Positions 55,691-64,000 of a stretch of DNA of 64,000 bases are shown here, piece after piece. The stretch lies in the NCBI GenBank assembly GCA_037043235.1, contig JAWRVZ010000140.1, positions 303,001-367,000 of the forward strand, in the 5' to 3' direction. The position numbers were made by a program, and so were the translations under genes. Every line of letters begins with the position of its first letter. The first letter of the stretch is position 1. This DNA is from Rhodeus uyekii (lineage: Eukaryota > Chordata > Actinopteri > Cypriniformes > Acheilognathidae). The notes beneath the pieces are model-generated. The model searched no databases, was not told the DNA's origin, and saw nothing but the letters and a program-made list of their open reading frames with translations.

Positions 55691-58669
55691 TACAAGATTA
55701 CATTGTCCAGTTTTCTCCCTGAATAATGATGTGATTTACTATGACACATTTTGATGCAGCATGAATGACCTACATAGGCAACATCTTTGACAGCTACACC
55801 ACTGATCAAAACACTGAATTGAACTCACAAGCAGAAAGGCAACATGTACGTATGTGATTGTATGTGTTATGGTTGCTGTGTAGTGATGAGGAAAAGGAAG
55901 AGCACAGGAGAAGCAGGAGAATAAACTGGAAATTAAACTAATAAAACTCAGGAGAGTCCTACTCATAACATATGTTATATAAATATATGTGTGTGTGTAC
56001 ATTTAAAGTCACCATGAAATAAAAATGGACAATACTTATTTTTTTACAGAAATATGCTGTGCTTGGTTTAATCAACCACATCATTTTTATTTTCATGTGC
56101 ACTCATAATCTTTAATGAAAAACATTTACCTTCAAAAATCCTTCATAACAGATTGCAAACTGGCTTTCATATCTGACCAACTTCTTTTGTCCCAATCAAT
56201 TGGGAGATCGAAGAACAAATTTCTAAGAACAAAGAACTGATTTGAATATCAGTTTGCTCCTTGGATGCAATCTAAGTTGCATTTGGATAAAAGTGTCTGC
56301 CAAAATGCATAAATATAAAATTTAAATTAAAAATCATTTGGCTCATTTACTTCACAATAGAAAGTAGTGTGAGAAAGTATTGCAAGAAAGTACTACCTTC
56401 CATTTTATGCAAATGTATTTTAGGAATAAATGTTGCTTCTCAAGTAACTTTTAGATATTATAGTATAGATAGTAACTTTGGGTTTTTAGATGTATGTAAT
56501 GGAAAACAAGACATGCATACTACATTTTTTTATTTATTTTTTATTGAATTTTTATTTTTATTTTTTGCAGTCCTGATAAATGTTGTCATTCAAGTTATTA
56601 AAAATATGGTACTACATTCGAGAAGATGATGTTCACAGCATAGGAGTGAAATGAAATATTAGATGGAGATGTCAGTACTGTTCCTGTTAATGGTAGACAT
56701 GACAGGGAGGAAGAATCTGACTCAAGGGTATTTGGTCCTACTTTTTAGCACTCTCAGTCCTGGTGTCCGCTGAGAGGATTGATGCTAGAACACGAAGTGC
56801 AAGTGGTCTGACACGATTTTCACAGTCTTATTCTTTTTTTGGAGTAGTGGTCTATGAGGTATATAAACCAGCGGAGGATCATTATTTTGAGCACATCTGC
56901 TGTAAAATCCACTTTTAGAGTGATAATGCTCTTCTTGACAGATATGAAATAATAATGTGTCATATGACATTTAGGTTAATATTTGTTAAGGTTTTGAGAA
57001 AAAAAAAATCGTTTGTCTCTTACCATGGCTGAATTTGTGTAATAAAGAATACAGTGAAAACAGTAATACTGTTATTACTTTTAAATATTATTATTATTTA
57101 TAAGAACTATTTTCTACTTGAATATATAAAAAAAAAAAAAAAAAAAAAAAAAACAGTTTTTACAAAAATCGTCATCAGTTTTTTTCAACTCTAATAATCA
57201 GCATAACTCAAACAAATCAGCATATTACAATTATTTCTGAAGGATCATGACACTGGAGACTGGAGTAATGACATAACAGGAATAAACTACATTAACTAAA
57301 TGAAATGGAAAAGGCTTATTTTAAATTGTAATAATATATACTTTTTATTGTGTTTCTCACCAATTAAAGGACGCCTTGGAGAGAATTCGAAATTATTTAT
57401 TAAAACATTAAAAAATCTTAAAGCAGCACATTAAGATTTGATCATCTTAGTTCACATTTTTAGAAAGACCTCAGGAGATTGCAACCAGAAAATTACTGGC
57501 ATAAATTCCTTTGAATATTTAAGCACCCAGAATATTATTGAATAATTCACACACCGGTTTCGGTTTTAAAACTCACATGTTCAAATTGTTGCCTAATAAG
57601 ATTTCAAAAATCACTAGACAACGAGAGTTTGTTTGTATTTATAATAATAATATTAATAATAAATAGAACATTTCAGAAAATATTATTTACTTTTTAGTAA
57701 TTTAATAAAGTTTATACCCGTCATCCTTGAGGTGCGAAGAGTCAATGAAATAATTTCCTAAACGTAAAGGTATATTTTAAGCATTTATATGACAGCACAA
57801 CAAGATAAACAGACTTCTAATTACATTTCTTTGTATCAACTGTTGGTCAAGACTGAAGAAACCATTAAATGATGGAAAGCTCATTAGCGTGTGTCTGAGC
57901 TGTGAGCTGGGGATTGAAGGTCAGTGCGTTAGTAATGATTTTATGAGTCATCCCAGTGTGAAACTCTCATCAGTGCTGCTGTCGAGTGTAGTTGCACCAC
58001 TGCGAGACAGCTTGTGCTGCTTCACTCACTGACAGCACTGTCTAAAAACAGTAGAGCTTGAAGCGTCGAGCAGTCTACAGTCTTCCATTACTGAGAGTCA
58101 AATTATTTGGTGTAGAGTATCACTTCTGATAAGTTGAATTTAGAGGTCTAATGTTATGTCCTAAAAATAAAATATACCATTATCAATGGAGGTATTTTTA
58201 TTGCACTATTTTAACAACAGTGGTTTGCACATGGTCATTTGTGACCCAGAGTTGTGACCCAAAACATACAGCAGATACGAATGAAACAATTAATCTAACA
58301 ACAGAAATGCATACTTAGGCCTGGAAAATAGATCGAAATGATCGAAACTAATTTAGGCTGATGCAACACAGACAGGTTGCATGACATCTTATCTTATCAT
58401 CTTATCTGAAAAAAATAAAATAAAATGCAAGCCAAACTGCAGTAAATACGGCTCGACGGGTTTGTTTCCAGGTGGACTGTTAGAAAACGCAAGAAATCTT
58501 ATTGATCCACCGGGAATAACCTTAAAAAAATCCTGAAGTGTTCCTCATTTTCACATCTGTGTCTCAGTGTCATATCTGAGGCTGAAACTTATATTCTGTT
58601 TATAGTAGTAATACCTTCATGAGTGTTATTTTAATTGTATTATTTTTTATGAATAAAAGACACCTTGAA
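54951..58669. other. Intergenic AT-rich DNA with SINE tail and repeats
   Basis: No gene was recognised. A SINE tail lies at 56274-56316, (TA)n then (CA)n at 55624-55691, and an A run at 57128-57153. ORFs at 55612-56002 (minus) read partly through the (TA)n array. Confidence 0.6.
56274..56316 (+). repeat. Fish SINE 3' tail remnant
   Basis: AAGTTGCATTTGGATAAAAG followed by TGTCTGCCAAAATGCATAAA is the common 3' core and tail of fish tRNA SINEs. The tRNA-like head is not recognisable upstream. Confidence 0.65.
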
Positions 58670-58718
58670 AACGTCTCGGGTTACGTATGTAACCCTGGTT
58701 CCCTGAGGGGAACGAGAC

Positions 58719-58876
58719 GCTGTGTCGAAGCACTAGGGGAAATAGCCTTGCGTGAGTCACGTGAAGATCTATGCAACCAATGAGAAACGAACGCGTGTGA
58801 ATGCGTCACTGCCGGCCGCAGCCGGTGACGTCATGAGGAAGAGCATAAAGCGCGTCTGAAACCGGGGCGCGTCAGC
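58719..58876 (-). repeat. DIRS copy C inverted terminal repeat, left
   Basis: 158 bp, complementary to 63115-63272 with few mismatches. It is the longest intact repeat pair of the three copies and shows how much copies A and B have lost. Confidence 0.88.
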
Positions 58877-58920
58877 CATGAATGCCTGAAGCGGGCCCGG
58901 AGGCGCCAGGAGCTGAGGCC

Positions 58921-59020
58921 AAGACACAGCGTCTCGTTCCCCTCAGGGAACCAGGGTTACATACGTAACCCGAGACGTTCCCTTTCTGGGAACTCGAGCT
59001 GTGTCGAAGCACTAGGGGAA
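58921..59020 (-). repeat. DIRS copy C internal complementary region
   Basis: GTCTCGTTCCCCTCAGGGAA and ACGTAACCCGAGACGTT (right-end copy) are followed by CCCTTTCTGGGAACTCGAG (left-end copy), overlapping at GTT 58977-58979. Same layout as copy B. Confidence 0.85.
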
Positions 59021-59070
59021 CGCTATGCCAACGCCACCTCAGCGACGTCAGCATCCGGGTGTGTCCCAGC

Positions 59071-60115
59071 TCACTGAGAGAGCACCCTGGTTCCCGGGGC
59101 GGCATCGAGGTCTAGCTGGTAGAACCTCATGAATGTGTGCGGCGAGGAACCAGCCGGCCGCAGCACAAACATCAGACAAGGCGACTCCGGAGAGGAGAGC
59201 CTTGGATGCTGCCATGCTCCTAGTGGAGTGGGCTCAGACCCTCAAAGGAGAAGCATGTCCGGCCGACTCGTAAGCTAGACAGATAGCCTCGACTATCCAC
59301 CTGCTTAGTGTTTGCTTAGAAGCTGGAGCCCCCTTAGGGGTCCTAAAGCCAACGCAAACGAACAGTTGGTCCAACCTACGCCAAGTGGCAGTCTTGGAAC
59401 GTAAGCGTCCAGTGCTCGCACTGGACAGACCTTGTTCTTGCTCCTGCTCATGATCATCAAATGGGGGAGGGCAGAAGGCCTGCAGCATGATAGACCGAGC
59501 CACCTCAGTGGGAACCTTGGGGATATAGCCTGGCCTCGGGTGGAGAAATGCCTTTCCCATCCCGGGCGCAAACTGAAGACATGAAGGGGCCACTAAGAGG
59601 GCCTGAAGATCCCCGACCCTCTTGAGCGAGGCGATTGCCAGCAAAAGAAGGGTCTAAAGAGAGAGGTACTTAATAGAGATTCCTCTAAAGGTTCAAGGGG
59701 CGGCTGGGACAGGCCTAGGAGTACCACGGACAAGTCCCAAGCCGGCACCCTGGTCTGTGCCGCAGGTCTCAGCCTTAGTGTACCACGGAGGAAACGAGTG
59801 ACTAGGGGGTCCCTGCCCAAGGGTACCCCACCCAGAGGTACGTGGCGAACCGTTATAGCAGCCACGTAGACCTTCAAGGTGGAGGGGGACAGCCCTGCCA
59901 CAAATCTTTCTTGCAGGAACTCCAGTACTTTGCCAACTTGACAGGTTACTGGGTTCACCTGCCTTTCACTACACCAAGAAGTGAAGAGCTTCCACTTCAG
60001 GGCGTAGAGTTTCCTCGTGGAGGGAGCTCTGGACTGAAGGATGGTCTCAACAACCTCGGCTGAGAGACCGGCCTCTATGAGCTGGGCCCCCTCAGGGGCC
60101 AGACCCACAGTTTCC
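59071..60115 (-). pseudogene. DIRS copy C tyrosine recombinase, frameshifts and a stop
   Basis: Order on the minus strand: QLIEAGLSAEVVETIL, APSTRKLYALKWKLF, LSPSTLKVYVAAITVRHV, then the 1-bp frameshift shared with copy B, then ASLKRVGDLQAL, RSIMLQAFCPPPFDDHEQEQ, EAICLAYESAGHASPLRV, a TGA where copy B has the Arg codon of VRAHSTR, then AHSTRSMAASKAL and FMRFYQLDLDAAPG with the tyrosine. The TGA looks like decay of a CGA codon. The reading ends at 59071. Inactive as it stands. Confidence 0.85.
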
Positions 60116-61490
60116 CAGAACTCCCGGGAGCAGAGTGATGGGAGGAAAAAGCGTACAGGCGTAGCCTCGGCCACGCCTGTACCATAACAACCCGCCCCAG
60201 AGGCCCTGGATGTTTAAACGAAAGCCACAGAGGGCAGAGAAATCCTTACGGAGGCAAACAGGAGACCTGTGCCTGCCGTATCTGTCCCAAATCTGCTCCA
60301 AACAAGGGGACCAAGGGTTCCAGCCCTCGGGGAGAACCCCTGGTTTCCAGCCACCACTGCAGGGGTCTCGCACACAGTCGGCCCCATGGAATAATCGCTG
60401 GAGCCGCTGCATGGACCCTAACACCTCAGAGTGTCTCACGTGAGTGGCTGCCCCTCGATACTCTTGACGGCTGAACGAAGGCTTGAATGCGCTCGGGGAA
60501 GAGCCGAGCCAACATAGCCACTGAGTCCCAAAGACTCCCAAGAAAGTGGTTCTCTACGTGGGAGAAATAACACTCTTCTTGGTGTTCAGCGTAAGAGTGT
60601 CACTCGTCGCTTAACAGCTCAACGAACGGCCTGGATGCTCTCGGGGAGGAACCGAGCAGACATGGCCACTGAGTCCCAAATGACTCCCAAGAAAGTGGTT
60701 CTCTGAGTGGGAGAAAGTACACTCTTCTTGGTGTTCCGCCGTAAGCATCGACGAGAACCAGGAGTTCTTCCGCATGCTCAGGGTGCGTGGGCATCGCCCC
60801 GTGACCTTGATTGCGAAGCGGGTACCCCTCAGGGAGAACCCCCGGTCTACACGGAAGCACTGATACTGGTACGCCTTCCCCCCTGAAGGCGAACCACAGG
60901 AACTTCCTGTTGTGGAAGGATGGGAATGAGGGATTTATATGTCTCTGATGTCGATCGTGCCGGACCCGTTATAGGACCTAATCTGTACTACGATCCGCCT
61001 GAGCGTCGCATCTCTTCGCATCAATTTAAGAGACAAAAATCCAGAATGAGCCGCAACCTTCCATCCTCCCTTCGGAACTATGAAGTAACAGCTGAAAAGC
61101 CCAGACTTGCTGTTCACGAGGGGTCCATACCCGATGGCCCCTTTCGCCAGCAGAGTGTCTACTTCTTGTTCCATGACCAGAGCCTGCTGAGGGCCTACAG
61201 CAGACTGTAGGACCCCCGAGAACCGGGGTGGTGAGACCCCGAACTGAATGGTGTACCCTAAGGTGACCGTGCGCAGGACCCACTGAGAGATACCGGGTAG
61301 CCGTGACCACGCATCCCGGAACTCTACTAGGGGAACGAGCCTCCCGGGGCTGGCCTCTGGTGCTGATAGCATGTCCACCACTGGGCCGGGATTTCCGGAT
61401 TCCCGGGTGGAGTGCTCTAAGACCCTCCTCGGAGGGGGTGGTTTTCCCATGGCGGGCTGACTGGTCAGCTGCTCCAGGGATACACCACCT
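60100..61490 (-). pseudogene. DIRS copy C pol remnant with duplicated blocks
   Basis: From the coding 5' side: ISQWVLRTVTLGYTIQFG, QQALVMEQEVDTLLAKGAIG, YFIVPKGG, RRIVVQIRSYNGSGTIDI, then GGKAYQYQ joined directly near 60855 to the P module, followed by Q, Q and a variant P, then relics of the Dam-like region (LFPPITLLPGVL). The palm motif that copy B still shows as YVDN is gone. It matches copy B minus one P-Q unit and about 150 bp of RT. Confidence 0.8.
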
Positions 61491-61504
61491 TGTTGCGGCT
61501 TGGC

Positions 61505-63030
61505 GTCAGGGCCGCTTGCTCTTAGCCTTCTTAGCGCTCAGGACAACCCTCAGATCGCCCCTCTTGCCAGAGGCTTGAGCCTGTCGACCCGACCCCCCGG
61601 GATTAACCGGAGGAAGACGGGTGGCGACACTTCGTTTTTGAGCGGCCCTGTGTGAAGAGCTTTGAGACCTCCCTTGACTGGCGGTCTCACGTGGAGGGCG
61701 GCGGGGAATAACTTTACTGAACGACACCTGCTGTCGTGCAGCCTCCTGAAACTTGTCGACAACGCTTTTTACGGCGTCGCCGAGCAAGCCCGAAGGGGAC
61801 AGAGGAGCGTCCAGCAAAACAAATTTGTCCTATCTTTCATAGCTGACAAATTGAGCCAAAAAGGTGTCTCTTCGTAGCCACCAAAGCTGCCATGGAGCGG
61901 CCGACAGAGTAGGCCATCTCCCTAGTGGCCCGAAGAGACAGATCCACGGTCCGGCGCAGCTCTGCCACTGCCTCCGGACCGATACCGCCGCCCTCGTTGA
62001 GGTCCCCAAGCAACTCCGCCTGATATGCCTGCAGCAGTGTCGTGCCGTGCAGACACGCTGTGGCATGACTCGATGCGGAGTATGCTTTCCCCACCAAAGA
62101 CGATGTGACGCGCATCGGCTTGGAGGGGAGCGCCAGAACTTTAATGGAGGACGCAGACTGAGGGACGAGGTAACTCGCCCTCATCCACTTTCTTCAACCC
62201 TCCATATCAATGATCTTGAGCCCCACTAGATTATTATACATCGTAACATTACGTGTATAAATTTTCTCGGAGGCTGGCCTTCACCAAGATCTAGATACCT
62301 CGGCATGTAAATCAAGTATGAAAGGCATTGCTCGGCGCGGGGAAATGACGCGAGTCAGAAGATAACGCTCGTCTAACATACTTAGGACGAGCGCTTCTGG
62401 TCTCTGCTGGCCAATCAAGCCCCAGACGAGAGACCGCTCGCGCCACAACCTCAACAAGCTCCTCAAACGCCGGCGAGGAGAGTGGCGAATCCTCCTCGAC
62501 CGGGTCAACACTAGCTAAATCCATCTCACTCTCTGAACTTGATAGAGCTAGTGTTGGAGTCACAGCACGGGCATCTCACTCAGAGTGCTCGTGACTGGGA
62601 CCCGCTTGATCTCGTGAAGGCTGAGGTAAGGACGGACCCACCCCAGCAGCCTCAGCGAGATCCATTTGTGATCCCCAGGACCGAGAGCGCCACAAAGCCT
62701 CGGCTACTGCAGGTCCCGAATCGCGGGGAACACTAGCCTAGGCGGCCTCGTTACAGACCGCCAGGCGGGAGCGGAGATCATGCAATGAAAAAGTTCATCC
62801 CACCGGGGCTCCGAACCCCGGTCTCCTGCATGATAGGCAAAAGCACTATCCACTGTACCACAGTGAGCATGCATATAGAACCTCCCGCAGTCCTTACAAC
62901 CGGCACTCTCAAGTGCCGACCGTGCATGCTCCACTCCCAAACAGATTACACACATAACATGTGTATCCCTGCCCGTTATGAAACGTGGGCAAGGATAAAC
63001 ACACGGTGTGAACCTCTGTTCATTCGCCAC
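61505..63030 (-). pseudogene. DIRS copy C gag-like protein with tRNA-like insertion
   Basis: Starts near 63030 (MANEQRFTPCVYPCPRF) with HVMCVICLGVEHARSALE and CKDC, then the tRNA-like insert, then RSRLAVCNEAA-type sequence in a new frame, LALSSSESEMDLASVD, EVVARAVSRLGLDWPAE, SLVGKAYSASSHATACLH, GGIGPEAVAELRRTVDLSL and LFGDAVKSVVDKFQEAARQQ. The basic C-terminal part lost from copy A is present (RPPRETASQGRSQSSSHRAAQ, SGKRGDLRVV). Several frameshifts break it. Confidence 0.82.
62785..62867 (-). mobile_element. tRNA-like insertion in DIRS gag (copy C), same site as copy B
   Basis: 83 bp flanked by CATGCA at 62779-62784 and 62868-62873 (TGCATG on the coding strand), the same length, site and duplication as in copy B. 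Here the anticodon stem is better preserved: TTTGC and GCAGG round CTATCAT, with a G-T/wobble-tolerant 5-bp stem. D stem GTAC/GTGC and T stem CGGGG/CCCCG also pair. Confidence 0.78.
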
Positions 63031-63114
63031 ATTTTCACACTCATTCTGATGATTTTTAGCTATCTCAACTCAAAATCACTCTCACACAGACACAGCACGC
63101 TGAAGGCATTCAGA

Positions 63115-63293
63115 GCTGACGCGCCCCGGTTTCAGACGCGCTTTATGCTCTTCCTCATGACGTCACCGGCTGCGGCCGGCAGTGACGCATTCACACGCGT
63201 TCGTTTCTCATTGGTTGCATAGATCTTCACGTGACTCACGCAAGGCTATTTCCCCTAGTGCTTCGACACAGCTCGAGTTCCCAGAAAGGGAAT
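63115..63293 (-). repeat. DIRS copy C inverted terminal repeat, right (coding 5' end)
   Basis: Complement of 58719-58876 up to 63272, then GCTCGAGTTCCCAGAAAGGGAAT. The expected terminal AAC has become AAT. Confidence 0.85.
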
Positions 63294-63469
63294 CAAGGTT
63301 TTAAACGTTGTTTATATGTTTAAAGACACCTTGTGGTGAAAATCAAGTTTTAAATGTTTATATTTCTATGTGGTGTTTTAATATGCTTTCAGACAAATCA
63401 AATAACCAAATTCATGCTGATTGCTGAAAATCCTGAATACTATTTTCTCCTTAAAACTGCAGTGAAAAA

Positions 63470-63652
63470 ACACGTTTTGAAATTTACAAAACTCCTCAAA
63501 GCTACAGCACCACAGCCGCTTGCAGCCGCTCAACTCCACTATGTAAATTGGAAATAATATAATTTCCTTGGGCGGGCTGATAACATTTGATCCACGGACC
63601 GGTCCACGATCCGATCCGCAGCCCGGTACCATTTCGGGGGTGGGGACCACTG
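63470..63652 (-). mobile_element. hAT-Tip100 (Zaphod-like) transposon end, inverted relative to 54783
   Basis: Read on the minus strand it starts CAGTGGTCCCCACCCCCGAA, continues GGTACCGGGCTGCGGATCGG and GACCGGTCCGTGGATC, then AGCGGCTGCAAGCGGCTGT. It is the same end as at 54783, in opposite orientation. No partner end or transposase was seen. Confidence 0.7.
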
Positions 63653-64000
63653 CTTTAGACATTAAGTAAGACACCTCGGGGTCCTCTCGTTACCCCCCCA
63701 CGCTCCAAGGACGAGGAGGCCATCTTGCATGCCAGTGACCTAAGACATAAACACACACTTACACCGAATACACAAACATGTCTACATGCTCAATGTATTT
63801 AAAAGTTCATCTATTTCAATCTATATACGATCTCTATTCTTATGTACTATACATACATATATTGGATGTTTAAATACTTACCCTACCTAGAATCATCTGC
63901 CTATGGCTTTTGACCTTCAACGTTTAGTCTCTAAATGCTTCTCTCTATATTCTTCAAATGATAATTTATATTGATTATTAGAGGTGATTGCCTCTCTAGC
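63653..64000. other. Intergenic DNA at the window edge
   Basis: Nothing recognised; AT-rich sequence with no ORF of note. Confidence 0.6.

Larger units (their letters stand above)
58670..63293 (-). mobile_element. DIRS-type retrotransposon, copy C (4.62 kb, non-autonomous)
   Basis: Minus-strand DIRS element. Inverted repeats are long: 58719-58876 is complementary to 63115-63272. The ICR lies at about 58921-59020, with the end complements fused over GTT at 58977-58979. From the coding 5' end (63293) come gag with the same 83-bp tRNA-like insert as copy B, a pol reduced by deletion, a recombinase with the same frameshift as B, the ICR and the terminus. Repeat sequence (TCGAAGCACTAGGGG) matches copy A, while internal lesions match copy B. 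Confidence 0.9.

Noticed and set aside
18772..63293. Copies B and C as halves of an inverted segmental duplication
   Set aside because: Their flanks are unrelated and their terminal repeats differ at the TCTAGCGC/TCGAAGCA segment.

Overview
The window looks like intergenic (or large-intron) DNA of a teleost fish, probably a cypriniform. The basis is the mix of transposable elements: DIRS-type tyrosine-recombinase retrotransposons, L2-type LINEs, Tc1, Tigger/pogo and hAT-Tip100-like DNA transposons, Ty3/gypsy-type LTRs and a tRNA-derived fish SINE, in an AT-rich background with many (TA)n and (CA)n arrays. The species call is inference. No intact host protein-coding gene, rRNA gene or functional tRNA gene was recognised.

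Layout. 1-3.33 kb: decayed L2 LINE (+), entered from the left edge. 3.46-4.51 kb: decayed Tc1. 4.63-8.92 kb: DIRS copy A (-). 8.9-16.3 kb: mostly unique AT-rich DNA with a Tigger-like MITE, a hAT scrap and a SINE. 16.35-16.68 kb: solo LTR. 16.9-18.6 kb: unclassified TIR element built round a GTTGCTAGG minisatellite. 18.77-23.72 kb: DIRS copy B (+). 23.7-27.5 kb: no gene seen. 27.47-28.30 kb: a solo LTR nested inside another LTR. 31.9-32.8 kb: deleted Tigger element. 37.0-39.4 kb: young LTR retrotransposon with one gag-position, proline-rich ORF and no pol. 39.8-41.3 kb: older Ty3/gypsy gag-protease remnant. 41.70-41.83 kb: two contiguous near-perfect hairpins. 43.4-43.8 kb: L2 3' end. 46.8-47.6 kb: LTR remnants. 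54.66-54.96 kb and 63.47-63.65 kb: hAT ends. 58.67-63.29 kb: DIRS copy C (-).

The main result is the relation among the three DIRS copies. A keeps an almost continuous reverse transcriptase/RNase H frame, but internal deletions removed the gag end, the recombinase tyrosine and the internal complementary region (ICR). B and C keep the ICR and the tyrosine but have ruined reverse transcriptases. They share three derived lesions: an 83-bp tRNA-like insertion with a 6-bp target duplication in gag, a 1-bp recombinase frameshift, and scrambled duplicated blocks in pol. B and C therefore look like members of a non-autonomous DIRS lineage spread by enzymes supplied in trans.

The second result is the 2.37-kb LTR element at 37018-39388. 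Its LTRs differ at 3 of 411 positions, it has a perfect 5-bp target duplication, and its single 413-aa ORF carries twelve 11-residue repeats.
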